64,000 bases of DNA from CALJFL01 sp039964455 (GCA_039964455.1 JBDVXK010000028.1:1-64000), one strand, 5' to 3'. Positions 1 to 9,219 are shown, numbered from the stretch's first letter. Numbers and translations: made by a program. Notes: generated by a model from the letters alone, not told the origin.

Positions 1-1089
1 GGACCCTCTGGCGCCGATGGCGCCGATGGCGCAACCGGACCCGCCGGTGCAGCCGGGCCCACCGGCCCGACCGGGGCCGATTCAACCGTCCCAGGCCCCA
101 CTGGGATGACCGGGCCTCAGGGTGATACCGGACCGCAGGGAATTCAGGGCGATACGGGACCGCAGGGACCCCAAGGGAACGCCGGTCCACAAGGACTACA
201 GGGCGATACGGGACCTCAGGGTGAGCGCGGACCTACCGGCCCCACAGGGGGTGGAGGATCTTCAGCTTGGTTTGCATTAGATGACGGAACCTCGCCAGAT
301 GATCCCAACGAAGCGATTTTTAGGACTAGCCAAGTGTTAATCGGGGCATCTGCTACTGCCGGCGGTAACGCACCACTTGAGGTTTCAAGCACAGTGTCAG
401 GCATTATCATGCCACGCCTGCCGGCTGGCAATGTTGCATCACCTACCGCAGGCATGATGATTTATGACACTGAAGTAAAAGCTATAAAGTTTTTCAATGG
501 GACAGATTGGATATCACTGACATCTAATGCGGGTCAGGTAAAGATAGACGGCTATAACACTGGAGGTGACACAACAACAAAACCGAATTACACGCTGGAT
601 GGAAACCTTTCAGGTGGCGCAATTCAGTACCAGAAAATCAGTTACGATTCCGCCTCCTCCGGCGACCTTGTGTTTAGCTCCGGATCTACTTCCTGGCCAC
701 AAAACGTAGTTACCCCAGACGATGAGGATTTCTATAACTTTGACGACGATACCTTTCTAGAAAATCCGATTCTTCGGCAGGCACACATCTGGAGGGTAGT
801 CGTAAACTTTGTTAAAAGTACCTCTGGCAACAAAACAGCAGCAATTAGTATTCAGATATCCAACCCAAGTGCGACTTCTACGTTTGCAGTATCGCAATTA
901 CAGTCCGTCTCACCTGCAATAGGCCAAGGTACCCTCGTCTACAACATAATTTCCATAGCGGACGAAGCAAGCGTTCCAGGCCTCCCCACGTCGGACCCTG
1001 GTGCAGTGGGATATGAATTCGGGATTGGAGCCGACGTCGACCTCGTAGTGACTATCGACAGCATCACACGAATTTCGCTCCAAAAATAA
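1..1089 (+). CDS. Collagen-like repeat protein with tail-fibre-like C-terminal region (5' truncated)
   Basis: The reading frame is open from base 1, so the gene starts before the window. The visible part begins with Gly-X-Y triplets (GPTGPTGAD, then repeated GPQG and GDTGPQG blocks) for about 80 residues, then GGGG and a globular C-terminal region of about 280 residues. That region contains IIMPRLPAGN...SPTAGMMIYDT...FFNGTDWISL, a pattern common in phage tail fibres and bacterial appendage tips where the chain trimerises. Collagen-like bacterial proteins usually form surface filaments or fibres; that role is inferred here. The ATG at 106 lies inside the repeat and is not the true start. The gene converges with a glycosyltransferase and is AT-richer than purA, which suggests an acquired module. 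Confidence 0.8.
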   Translation, partial: GPSGADGADGATGPAGAAGPTGPTGADSTVPGPTGMTGPQGDTGPQGIQGDTGPQGPQGNAGPQGLQGDTGPQGERGPTGPTGGGGSSAWFALDDGTSPDDPNEAIFRTSQVLIGASATAGGNAPLEVSSTVSGIIMPRLPAGNVASPTAGMMIYDTEVKAIKFFNGTDWISLTSNAGQVKIDGYNTGGDTTTKPNYTLDGNLSGGAIQYQKISYDSASSGDLVFSSGSTSWPQNVVTPDDEDFYNFDDDTFLENPILRQAHIWRVVVNFVKSTSGNKTAAISIQISNPSATSTFAVSQLQSVSPAIGQGTLVYNIISIADEASVPGLPTSDPGAVGYEFGIGADVDLVVTIDSITRISLQK

Positions 1090-1105
1090 GCCGCTGGAAT
1101 ACCAC

Positions 1106-1121
1106 GCCTGTCTTGGCAGGC
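1106..1121. terminator. Weak hairpin between convergent genes
   Basis: GCCTG and CAGGC form a 5-bp stem around a 6-base loop in the 42-bp gap between the collagen-like gene and the convergent glycosyltransferase gene. No T-run follows on either strand, so it is at best a poor bidirectional terminator. Confidence 0.2.
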
Positions 1122-1131
1122 TTCGACAACC

Positions 1132-2721
1132 TCATTTGCCTAAATTCGCTAAGCAAAAAGTGCTTCGAGTCCCTCTAAAGACATTCCAGGACTCGTAACG
1201 ATGCCAATCCCCTACGACAAAGCTCCCGTAGCGACTTATAGCGTCTTCGAGTTTTGGGAAAAAACGGACATGACCTGGATCATCGAAAGACGGTACAGAT
1301 AGAAGAACTGGAGCTCCGTCTGGGATAGCGTCCAGAACATACAGATCTTTAGTCAAATGCTCTAATGTCTCGCAGATCACGTACATATGAGCCGAATCTT
1401 CCACCCAACTCAAGTCGTAGGCATCAGCCTGCTTGAAGGTAGACCTCGGGAACTCTGCGGCAGCCATCATTATCGCCTCTTGACTAAAGTCGTAGCCTGT
1501 ATAGTTCGCGTTGTTAGCAGATAGATCCCCTGTACCACAGCCCACCTCAATCACCTGAAGGTCGTAATCAATTAGTGCCCTGAGATGATTCCAAAATTTA
1601 TTACGAGGTTCATGTCCACGGTAATTGTTTGAGGTAAAAAGGCGATCATAATAATCTGCACCTTGCTCCTCTTTGGTGAAATACTTAAAATTTTCTCGGA
1701 TTCTCTCCCGCTGGCTCTCCGGGGCTCCCTCTAAAGCCTTAACAGCCCAACGATAAAGCCTCTCTGGACTCTCTTTCGCATAATAGCCTACAACGGACAG
1801 GGCATCCCATAATTTCCAGTCATGTATCGTTCTATCAACAAAAAGAGCATCGTTCGACCTATAATCTGAAATTTGGCTATAAAACATAAATGCAGTCTTA
1901 TACTTGCCTTTGGCCCTGTACTTCTCAGCAATTTCAAACAAGGCCTCGGCACGGCTAGGCCTGAATTCATAAGCAGTAAGATAATCCTCCACACGTTCTG
2001 TTAGGCGGGCAATTTGGTAATACGACCAGTAAACCTCCTCCTGCCAACCTCCTAACTCGACCCTACCCTTATAAGCCGCTATAGCCTTCTCGCGGTCACC
2101 GCAATCTCTGTAACTTTCTCCCAAATAAAACTGGTACCTATTTTTGAGATGCCCCGGATCTTTACTGAGCTCCGCCTCAAGAATTGCTGCGTTGCCTGCA
2201 TATTTCTCCTTCACGTTATCCCAGCGAAAGCCGTCTTTATGGTGCCAGACCTTGACCGCGTCAAGAGTACCCCGGCTGATTTGCTCATCAGTGGTTGGAT
2301 AGTTATGTACCACCGACTCGAATCGCCAGGTGACACGATCACCAAGAATTGAAGCACGAGTCATGGCCCAATTTTCACCGAAATACACCCAGTAGTTGTA
2401 CATGTCTCGATATTCCCCTAGATGATCACCCAGGGAACCACTTATATCTAGAACTTCATCGGCATCGATACAGAAGTGGTAATCAGCCTTGCCACGCGCA
2501 GCCTCGATCACCAATGTTCTGTTGTGGGAGAAGTTTCTCCAAGGATCCAGCAAAACCTCGCCTGGCACACCAGCAAGAACTTCCTCGACAATATCTATTG
2601 TCTCGTCGCTACCATTGCAGTTCACTACCCAATAATCGATATGATCTACAACAGAGTCGAGACATCTACGTATCACCGCGGCCTCATTGCCGACAACCAT
2701 ATTTAAGCAGATAGAAGGCAC
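1132..2721 (-). CDS. Family 2 glycosyltransferase fused to a SAM-dependent methyltransferase
   Basis: Residues 1-95 are a GT-A (family 2) domain: it opens PSICLNMVVGNE and carries a DADE metal/nucleotide-sugar motif at 86-89. A helical, TPR-like middle (about 170-350) follows. A class I methyltransferase domain begins with VIEVGCGTGDL at 390-400, the SAM-binding glycine loop. Such fusions usually modify glycans or glycoproteins. The start is GTG, chosen because the GT motif begins immediately after it. The gene lies 28 bp downstream of purA on the same strand but is AT-richer. The convergent collagen-like protein is a possible acceptor; this is inference from adjacency. Substrate is unknown. 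Confidence 0.82.
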   Translation of the reverse strand: MPSICLNMVVGNEAAVIRRCLDSVVDHIDYWVVNCNGSDETIDIVEEVLAGVPGEVLLDPWRNFSHNRTLVIEAARGKADYHFCIDADEVLDISGSLGDHLGEYRDMYNYWVYFGENWAMTRASILGDRVTWRFESVVHNYPTTDEQISRGTLDAVKVWHHKDGFRWDNVKEKYAGNAAILEAELSKDPGHLKNRYQFYLGESYRDCGDREKAIAAYKGRVELGGWQEEVYWSYYQIARLTERVEDYLTAYEFRPSRAEALFEIAEKYRAKGKYKTAFMFYSQISDYRSNDALFVDRTIHDWKLWDALSVVGYYAKESPERLYRWAVKALEGAPESQRERIRENFKYFTKEEQGADYYDRLFTSNNYRGHEPRNKFWNHLRALIDYDLQVIEVGCGTGDLSANNANYTGYDFSQEAIMMAAAEFPRSTFKQADAYDLSWVEDSAHMYVICETLEHLTKDLYVLDAIPDGAPVLLSVPSFDDPGHVRFFPKLEDAISRYGSFVVGDWHRYESWNVFRGTRSTFCLANLGK

Positions 2722-2749
2722 GACAAATTCTCGTCAGGAATTCACCAAG

Positions 2750-4051
2750 TTAGTTGGCATCATCAAACGGATGCCGAAGCACAATCGTCTCAACCCGATC
2801 AGGCCCGGTAGAGATAATATCAATCGGCGCGCCCACAACTTCTTCAATCTTCTTGATGTAGTCGCGCGCCTGCTGGGGCAGTTCTTCAAGACTCTTGGCG
2901 CCAACTGTCGAACCCGACCAGCCCGGCACTTCCTCGTACACGGGGTGCAGGCCGTCGTAGTCGTCTGAATCAACGGGGTTAGGTACCGGGTTGCCGTTTT
3001 CGCAAGCGTAGCCCACGCAAATCTGGATAGATTCCAGCCCGTCCAGCACATCGAGCTTGGTCAGGCATAAGCCGCTTACAGAGTTGATATTGACCGCATT
3101 GCGCAGCGCGACCGCGTCGAACCAGCCACAGCGGCGCGGCCTGCCTGTGGTAGCACCGAATTCGTGGCCTTTCTCTGCAAGGTGTTCGCCGGTGGCATCA
3201 AAAAGTTCTGTAGGGAATGGCCCTGAACCCACGCGAGTGGTGTAAGCCTTGGTGATGCCCAACACATAGTCCAGATACAGCGGGCCGAAACCGGAACCCG
3301 TGGCAGTGCCGCCGGCCGTGGTATTGGAGCTTGTCACAAACGGATAAGTGCCGTGGTCAATATCCAACAGGGCGCCCTGCGCACCTTCAAACATGATGCT
3401 GGCATCGTTAGCACGGCACTCGTGCAGCATGGCCGTTACATCCGCCATCATGGGCAACAACTGTTCTGACATCGTCATGGTGCTGGCCAGCACATCGTCG
3501 TAATCCAGCGGCTCCACCTGGTAATAGTTTTTCAACTGAAAGTTGTGATACTCCATCACTTCTTTCAGGCGCTTGGCGAAGCGCTCTTTGTCCTTGAGGT
3601 CGCCAAGACGCAAACCGCGGCGCGCCACCTTGTCTTCATAGGCGGGGCCAATACCGCGGCCGGTGGTACCAATTTTTTCATTGCCGCGCTTGGCTTCCCG
3701 GGCCTGATCCAGAGCCACGTGATAAGGCAGAATCAGCGGGCAGGCGGGCGATATTTTCAGACGTTCCCGCACTGGCACACCGGATTTTTCCAGCTCTGCC
3801 ATTTCTTTCAGCAATGCTTCCGGTGACAACACCACGCCGTTGCCAATCAGGCATTGCACGCCCTCTCGCAAAATACCCGAGGGGATGAGGTGAAGTACGG
3901 TTTTCTCACCGTCGATCACCAGCGTATGGCCAGCGTTGTGGCCGCCCTGGAATCGCACCACGGCACTGGCCTGGTCGGTTAGCAGGTCAACAATCTTACC
4001 CTTGCCCTCATCACCCCACTGGGTGCCGAGAACGACTACATTTTTGCTCAT
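2750..4051 (-). CDS. purA: Adenylosuccinate synthetase
   Basis: Cytosolic GTP-dependent enzyme joining IMP and aspartate to make adenylosuccinate, the first committed step of AMP synthesis. The N terminus has the family P-loop GTQWGDEGKGKIVD and the NAGHT segment. Further on are GTTGRGIGPAYEDK and the C-terminal STGPDR segment near the guanine-binding site. The length, 433 residues, is normal for bacterial PurA. It sits 24 bp after hisZ on the same strand, the arrangement typical of pseudomonads and relatives, and is co-directional with yjeT and hisZ, so co-transcription is likely. Confidence 0.98.
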   Translation of the reverse strand: MSKNVVVLGTQWGDEGKGKIVDLLTDQASAVVRFQGGHNAGHTLVIDGEKTVLHLIPSGILREGVQCLIGNGVVLSPEALLKEMAELEKSGVPVRERLKISPACPLILPYHVALDQAREAKRGNEKIGTTGRGIGPAYEDKVARRGLRLGDLKDKERFAKRLKEVMEYHNFQLKNYYQVEPLDYDDVLASTMTMSEQLLPMMADVTAMLHECRANDASIMFEGAQGALLDIDHGTYPFVTSSNTTAGGTATGSGFGPLYLDYVLGITKAYTTRVGSGPFPTELFDATGEHLAEKGHEFGATTGRPRRCGWFDAVALRNAVNINSVSGLCLTKLDVLDGLESIQICVGYACENGNPVPNPVDSDDYDGLHPVYEEVPGWSGSTVGAKSLEELPQQARDYIKKIEEVVGAPIDIISTGPDRVETIVLRHPFDDAN

Positions 4052-4075
4052 GTGTTTCTTGCTCGTTTTACGAAT

Positions 4076-5248
4076 TCAGTCACTAAGGGGCTGCACAATC
4101 CAGTCACCGTCCTGTTCGACGATTTCCCGATCGCAGCGTGGGTCCGGGCTGCCAGACAGGCAGTTAATCACTACCTCGCCCGCAGCTCGCAGTTCATTAG
4201 CCTTGCCTTCCAGGGCCGGATCATCGGCGTCGGGCATGCTGATTGCGCCCTGCTGGCCGGCAGCCTCTGCAGGCAATAATGTCATCAGCGCCTTCAGGTC
4301 GGTCGCAAAGCCGGTGGCGGGACGGGCGCGGCCATACACCTCGCCAACATCGTTGTAGCGCCCGCCATTGGCCAACGCCTGACCGTGCCCTGGCACATAG
4401 GCGGCAAACACCATACCGGTGTGATAGTGGTAGCCACGCAGTTCTGCCAGATCAAAATAGATGGGCATATCCGGGCGCTGCCTGCGTACATCAGCGGCTA
4501 CTTCCTGCAGCGCATCCACTGCGGCCAATGCATCAGGTGCCCTGTCGGCAAACAGTTCACGGGCGGCGGCCAGCACTGCCTCGTCACCATGCAGGTCCAG
4601 CAAGCCGGTAATCAGGCCAGCGGCATCTTCTGCCACCCCCTCCAGGGCCAACTGCAAGTCAGGCAAAGACTTGCGCTGCAGGGCATCAAAAACCGTTTCT
4701 TCTTGTTCAGCGGTAAGCTTGGCCGAGGCCAGCACCGCCTCATAAACACCTACATGGCCCAGGTCCAACGTAATGTCAGCCAGGCCGGCGGCATCGAGAG
4801 TGGCAAGCATTAACCTGATCACTTCCACGTCGGCAGCCAGGCTATTATCGCCATACAGCTCGGCACCCAGCTGGATAGGTGAGCGTGAGGCAAAAGGCGA
4901 TTTGGGACGGGTGTGCAGTGTTGAGCCGGCATAGCAGAGACGGGTCACACCTTCTTCAGCGAGGCTGTGAGCGTCAATACGGGCTACTTGCGGGGTGATG
5001 TCGGCGCGCACGCCCAACATCCGGCCGCTTAGCTGATCTGTCATGCGGAAGGTGAGCAGGTCCAGATCGGCGCCTGTGCCCACCAGCAGTGATTCGGTGA
5101 ACTCCATTAGCGGCGGAATCACCAGTTGGTAGCCCCAACTGCGATAGAGATCCAGCAGGTCACGGCGCAGGCGTTCAACGGCGCCCGCCTGAGCAGGCAG
5201 CACCTCTTCCACGCCATCGGGCAACTGCCAGCGATCAACAGAGCTCAT
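4076..5248 (-). CDS. hisZ: ATP phosphoribosyltransferase regulatory subunit
   Basis: HisZ is a catalytically inactive paralogue of histidyl-tRNA synthetase that activates the short form of HisG in histidine biosynthesis. The sequence has the class II synthetase-like opening (PDGVEEVLPAQA), the LLVGTGADLDLLTFRMTD segment with VRADITPQVARID, and GGRYNDVGEVYGR toward the end. At 390 residues it matches HisZ and is shorter than HisRS, and it lacks the anticodon-binding domain. Its ATG abuts the stop codon of the DUF2065 gene (TGAATG), indicating translational coupling. Its presence predicts a short-form HisG elsewhere in the genome. Confidence 0.95.
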   Translation of the reverse strand: MSSVDRWQLPDGVEEVLPAQAGAVERLRRDLLDLYRSWGYQLVIPPLMEFTESLLVGTGADLDLLTFRMTDQLSGRMLGVRADITPQVARIDAHSLAEEGVTRLCYAGSTLHTRPKSPFASRSPIQLGAELYGDNSLAADVEVIRLMLATLDAAGLADITLDLGHVGVYEAVLASAKLTAEQEETVFDALQRKSLPDLQLALEGVAEDAAGLITGLLDLHGDEAVLAAARELFADRAPDALAAVDALQEVAADVRRQRPDMPIYFDLAELRGYHYHTGMVFAAYVPGHGQALANGGRYNDVGEVYGRARPATGFATDLKALMTLLPAEAAGQQGAISMPDADDPALEGKANELRAAGEVVINCLSGSPDPRCDREIVEQDGDWIVQPLSD

Positions 5249-5440
5249 TCAATTCACCAGGTATAACAACAATAGCCCCAGCAGCATGCTGCCCAGGCCA
5301 ACGTTACGGATCACGCGATCCTCCATCTGCGCCACACTGGCAATCATCACACGCCAGCGGGTGGGGCTAATGAAGGGCAACATGCCCTCAATTATCAACA
5401 CCAGCGCCAAAGCCACCGGAAGCACTTGCCAAAAGTCCAT
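5249..5440 (-). CDS. yjeT: DUF2065 small membrane protein
   Basis: A 63-residue protein with two predicted membrane helices, about 5-22 (LPVALALVLIIEGMLPF) and 44-61 (VGLGSMLLGLLLLYLV). It has the conserved SPTRWR segment between them that marks the DUF2065/YjeT family. Its place between hflC and purA/hisZ is the same as in E. coli. Function is unknown. An SD-like GAGGCG precedes the ATG. It follows a strong terminator after hflC, so it probably begins the yjeT-hisZ-purA transcription unit. Confidence 0.9.
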   Translation of the reverse strand: MDFWQVLPVALALVLIIEGMLPFISPTRWRVMIASVAQMEDRVIRNVGLGSMLLGLLLLYLVN

Positions 5441-5463
5441 ATCGCCTCGCGGTTAGCCTGACA

Positions 5464-5515
5464 CAAAAAAACCGTGGGCCCAGCGTTTGTGGGCCAAACG
5501 CCGATTCCCACGGTT
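5464..5515 (-). terminator. Rho-independent terminator after hflC, two-stem form
   Basis: Read on the minus strand, AACCGTGGG and CCCACGGTT form a 9-bp outer stem. Nested inside, GCGTTTG pairs with CAAACGC. The outer stem runs straight into a T-rich tail (plus-strand A run at 5465-5470). It lies 50 bp beyond the hflC stop codon, so it should end the hflK-hflC transcript and separate it from yjeT-hisZ-purA. Confidence 0.85.
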
Positions 5516-5564
5516 ACGGGATTCTATCACAGCCGCGCTCTGGCGCGACTGTGAATTTTGGGCG

Positions 5565-6440
5565 CTAGTTGCCGCCCTTGGGGTCTTTCAGATAGCGGAA
5601 AAACTCGCTGTCGGGCTGCAGCAGCATCATGTCACCAGAACCCTGGAAGGAGTCCTGATACGCTCGCAAGCTGCGTGTGAACGAGTAAAACTCGGGGTCC
5701 TGGTTGAAGGCATCGGCGTATACACGCGTCGCTTCCGCGTCACCCTCACCGCGAATCTCTTCTGACTCACGATAGGCGTTGGCGCGCAGAACCGTCACTT
5801 CGCGGTCAGCCGCAGCGCGGATACCCTCGGCCAGCTCCTGGCCTTGAGAGCGGTGCTCGCGTGCTTCCTTCTCTCGCTCTGCGTTCATACGCCGGTAAAC
5901 CGACTCTGAAACATCCGGCGGCAGGTCAATCTGCTTAACCCGCACGTCCACCAACTCTACGCCCAGTTCGTCCTGGGCCAGTTGGTCGAGATTCACCATC
6001 AGTGCGGCCATCAACTCGTCTCGCTCGCCGCTCACTACTTCCTGAATGGTGCGCGTGGCAACCTCGTTACGCAGGCCGTCATTGATACGCTGAGACAACA
6101 GCCCCATCGCACGGGACTCCTCGCCGTTTGTTGCGGTATAGAACTTGGCAGTGTCCTTGACCCGAAACTTGGCGTAAGAATCCACGATCAAGGCCTTCTT
6201 CTCTTGCGTGAAGAAACGCTCAGGCTGTGAATCAACCGTGAGTACACGACCATCGAACTTGCGCACGTTGTTCACGAAAGGAATTTTCCAGTGCAAACCC
6301 GGCTCAATGTTCGGGTTTACCACCTCACCAAACTGCAGCAACACACCGCGCTCGGTTTCCTTGATCACGTACAGCGAGTTGCTCACCAGGAACAGGGCTA
6401 CAACCGCCACCAGAATTACAGTTACATTACGTCCAGACAT
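5565..6440 (-). CDS. hflC: HflC, SPFH-domain subunit of the FtsH-regulating complex
   Basis: Partner of HflK. The two form a large membrane cage around the FtsH protease and modulate degradation of membrane and cytosolic substrates. The 291 residues begin with one N-terminal membrane helix (about 7-25) followed by the SPFH/band 7 domain (ETERGVLLQFGEV...PGLHWKIPF). A long helical segment rich in Glu, Arg and Ala follows (EREKEAREHRSQGQELAEG). The hflK stop codon and the hflC start codon are separated by one base. A terminator follows the gene. Confidence 0.96.
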   Translation of the reverse strand: MSGRNVTVILVAVVALFLVSNSLYVIKETERGVLLQFGEVVNPNIEPGLHWKIPFVNNVRKFDGRVLTVDSQPERFFTQEKKALIVDSYAKFRVKDTAKFYTATNGEESRAMGLLSQRINDGLRNEVATRTIQEVVSGERDELMAALMVNLDQLAQDELGVELVDVRVKQIDLPPDVSESVYRRMNAEREKEAREHRSQGQELAEGIRAAADREVTVLRANAYRESEEIRGEGDAEATRVYADAFNQDPEFYSFTRSLRAYQDSFQGSGDMMLLQPDSEFFRYLKDPKGGN

Positions 6441-6441
6441 G

Positions 6442-7593
6442 TTATCGGCCTCCTCCGCGGTTACCGCTGGCAGCAGCGTCTCTGCGCAGCTGCTCTGTTA
6501 CGGCATTGGTCAACTCACGTATGTTGGAGCTGTCGATCGACAGGTTACGTGGCGTGGAGCTCGTGCCTGCCGGTGCCATCTTGTCCAGCGGCAAATACAT
6601 CACGTTGTTGCCGCCTTCCACATCTACCATCACCTTGTTGGTGTTCGAATACACCTCCTGCACGGCGTCAAGATAGAGACGCTCGCGTGTCACTTCAGGT
6701 GCCTTGCGATACTCGCCCAACAGCTTATTGAAGCGATCAGCCTCACCTTCCGCGTTAGCGATGACCTCCTCGCGATAGGCGCTGGCCTCTTCAATCTGGC
6801 GTTGTGCGCCACCACGGGCTTCCGGAACGATACCGTTGGCATAAGCCTGGGCCTCATTCTTCACCCGCTCCTCATCCTCACGGGCCTTGATCACGTCATC
6901 AAACGCGGCCTGCACCTGGCTGGGGGGTTTGGATTCGTCCACGTTAACCGTGCTTACGCGAATACCTGTTTCATACATGTTCAGGTAATCCTGCAGTCGC
7001 GCCTTCACATCGATACCGATCTGGGCACGGCCTTCGGTCAGTACCAAGTCCATCGACGTTCCACCTACAACGTGACGCAATGCACTTTGTGCCGCGTGTT
7101 GCAGTGACCGCTCAGGGTCGCGCACTTTCAGCACAAAGTTGGTGGGATCGTCGATCACATACTGAGCCGAGAGCTTCACCTCGACGATATTCTCGTCCTG
7201 GGTGAGCATAATCTCGCGGAAACTGGCTGCACGTACCTTGGTGGTGTTCACCTTCTCCACAATATCAATCAGTGGAGGGTTCCACTGCAGGCCCGGCTGT
7301 ACCGTTTCGTGATACTTACCGAAACGCAGCACTACACCACGCTCCTGCTCATCAATCTGGTAAAAGCCCATCAGCGCCCACACCAGCAGTGCACCCGCGG
7401 CTAACACACCCAGCATGGCGCCGGACACACCGCTACCACCGCTGGAGGAACCGCCACCGCCGCCACCAAACAGGCCGCCTATCTTCTCTTGTAGCTTCTT
7501 CAGCGCCTCGTCGAGATCAGGGGGCCCCTGATCGCCACCACCCCAGGGATCCCTGGGTTTGTTATCGCCGCCACCCGGTTCATTCCAGGCCAT
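6442..7593 (-). CDS. hflK: HflK, SPFH-domain subunit of the FtsH-regulating complex
   Basis: Membrane partner of HflC. A cytoplasmic Gly/Pro-rich N terminus (MAWNEPGGGD, then GGLFGGGGGGSSSGGSG) leads to a membrane helix at about 60-78 and the periplasmic SPFH domain (DEQERGVVLRFGKY, QPGLQWNPP). The C-terminal tail ends GNRGGGR. I chose the ATG at 7593 because TAGGAG lies 6 bases upstream; an in-frame TTG two codons earlier is an artefact. It directly precedes hflC and follows hflX, as in E. coli. Confidence 0.96.
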   Translation of the reverse strand: MAWNEPGGGDNKPRDPWGGGDQGPPDLDEALKKLQEKIGGLFGGGGGGSSSGGSGVSGAMLGVLAAGALLVWALMGFYQIDEQERGVVLRFGKYHETVQPGLQWNPPLIDIVEKVNTTKVRAASFREIMLTQDENIVEVKLSAQYVIDDPTNFVLKVRDPERSLQHAAQSALRHVVGGTSMDLVLTEGRAQIGIDVKARLQDYLNMYETGIRVSTVNVDESKPPSQVQAAFDDVIKAREDEERVKNEAQAYANGIVPEARGGAQRQIEEASAYREEVIANAEGEADRFNKLLGEYRKAPEVTRERLYLDAVQEVYSNTNKVMVDVEGGNNVMYLPLDKMAPAGTSSTPRNLSIDSSNIRELTNAVTEQLRRDAAASGNRGGGR

Positions 7594-7627
7594 AGTCAAC
7601 TCCTACTTTTAAAGTCGCGAAATTCTA

Positions 7628-8908
7628 TCAGATTTTGTGGCTGACAGCCGTCTGCTCTTGTGCCATCAGTCGATTCCAGTCGGAGCGCGGCATGTACACA
7701 CTCAGGTGCGCCAAACCATCCTCTCCGTGTTCTTCATTTTTTACGGCGCCCAGCCGGTACAAAGCGGCCCGTAATTTACCCTGCCCGGGCTCCAAGGTCA
7801 GCTCTTCCTTGACCATGTCCTGCCCAACCAATTCAGCGATTGCAGAGAGTAAAAGGTCAATACCCTCGCCAGTGACAGCACTCACCCACACCCGCTCGGG
7901 TCGGCCTTCAGCGTCGCGGTCAACTCGCGGCGCCTGTTCCAGCAGGTCTATCTTGTTGTATACCCTGAGCTGCGGAATTTTCTCAGCGCCAATTTCAGTC
8001 AGCACTTCCTGCACCTGGAACATATTGTCCTCGCGCTCATCGGTTGCCGAATCTATGACGTGCAACAAGAGGTCGGCGTTGCGGGTCTCTTCCAGCGTGG
8101 CCTTGAAGGCCTCTACCAGCTTGTGTGGCAGGTGCGCGATAAAGCCAACGGTATCGGCCAAAACAACCGACCCTACGTGTTCCAGCTCCAGCTTTCGCAG
8201 TGTGGGGTCCAGGGTGGCAAACAGCTGGTCTGCCACATACACCTCAGCCTCGGTCAGCCTGTTGAACAGTGTCGACTTGCCCGCGTTGGTATACCCCACC
8301 AACGAAACGGTGGGAATCTCTGCGCGTCGGCGTGAGCGCCGGCCCTGATCGCGTTGCTTGTGGACCTTCTCCAGCCTGCCCGTTATAGACTTGATACGCA
8401 CTCGCAGCAAACGTCGATCCGTCTCAAGCTGGGTTTCGCCCGGGCCACGCAGGCCAATACCGCCCTTCTGCCGTTCAAGGTGAGTCCAGCCACGCACCAG
8501 ACGGGTGCTCATGTGTTGTAACTGCGCCAGCTCAACCTGCAACTTACCCTCGTGGGTACGCGCTCGCTGGGCAAAAATATCGAGAATAAGGCCGGTACGA
8601 TCAAGCACCCGGCAGCACAGTTCCTGCTCCAGGTTACGCTCCTGGCTGGGGCTCAAGGCGTGATTGAACATCACGACTTCAGCTTCATGCAGGTTCACCT
8701 CGTCGGCGATCTCCTGCAACTTACCGCTGCCCACAAAGGTACGCGGATGAGGCGCCTCGCGGGAACCCATGACAAAGGACACAGGGTCACCGCCAGCCGA
8801 CAGCACCAGCTCCTCGAATTCACGGGGATCTTCGCGCTCATCTTCACTGACAAGATTCAGATGCACGAGCACAGCTCGCTCGCCCGAATCGGGACGGTCA
8901 AAAAACAA
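7628..8908 (-). CDS. hflX: Ribosome-associated GTPase HflX
   Basis: HflX binds the large ribosomal subunit and splits stalled 70S ribosomes under stress. The N-terminal HflX domain (about 10-195) contains FVGSGKLQEIADEV and the Gly-rich GGIGLRGPGETQLETDRR linker. The G domain follows with G1 VGYTNAGKST, the DTVGF segment (DxxG equivalent) and NKID. The start is a TTG preceded by GAGGT at a good distance; the first residues MFFDRPDSGERAVLVHL match the family start. The gene lies 59 bp beyond hfq, with which it is normally co-transcribed. Confidence 0.96.
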   Translation of the reverse strand: MFFDRPDSGERAVLVHLNLVSEDEREDPREFEELVLSAGGDPVSFVMGSREAPHPRTFVGSGKLQEIADEVNLHEAEVVMFNHALSPSQERNLEQELCCRVLDRTGLILDIFAQRARTHEGKLQVELAQLQHMSTRLVRGWTHLERQKGGIGLRGPGETQLETDRRLLRVRIKSITGRLEKVHKQRDQGRRSRRRAEIPTVSLVGYTNAGKSTLFNRLTEAEVYVADQLFATLDPTLRKLELEHVGSVVLADTVGFIAHLPHKLVEAFKATLEETRNADLLLHVIDSATDEREDNMFQVQEVLTEIGAEKIPQLRVYNKIDLLEQAPRVDRDAEGRPERVWVSAVTGEGIDLLLSAIAELVGQDMVKEELTLEPGQGKLRAALYRLGAVKNEEHGEDGLAHLSVYMPRSDWNRLMAQEQTAVSHKI

Positions 8909-8967
8909 TGTTACCTCGGGGTTGAGACAGGGTGTGGCAGCAACTTAGTGAGCTACTGCCACCGGTG

Positions 8968-9219
8968 TCAGCTGTCGTCACCATCTTCATCCGGTGGATT
9001 TTGCATGGGTACACGCACAACGCGTGATGGCACGACCGTGGAAATGGCGTGCTTGTAGACCATTTGGCTGACGGTATTCTTCAGCAGCACCACGAACTGA
9101 TCGAAAGACTCGATCTGGCCCTGCAATTTGATGCCGTTAACCAGGTAAATTGAAACTGGAACTCGTTCCTTACGCAAAATGTTCAGGTAAGGGTCTTGTA
9201 GCGTGTGCCCCTTTGACAT
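8968..9219 (-). CDS. hfq: RNA chaperone Hfq
   Basis: Sm-like hexameric RNA chaperone that pairs small RNAs with mRNAs. The 83 residues contain the Sm1 segment (LQDPYLNILRKERVPVSIYL), the QSFDQF-like turn as QIESFDQFVVLL, and the Sm2 segment YKHAISTVVPSR with the KH pair of the proximal RNA site. The C-terminal tail is short (VPMQNPPDEDGDDS), shorter than in E. coli. AGGAGAGAG precedes the ATG. A consensus -10 box lies in the 154-bp gap after miaA, so hfq probably has its own promoter in addition to read-through from miaA. Confidence 0.98.
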   Translation of the reverse strand: MSKGHTLQDPYLNILRKERVPVSIYLVNGIKLQGQIESFDQFVVLLKNTVSQMVYKHAISTVVPSRVVRVPMQNPPDEDGDDS

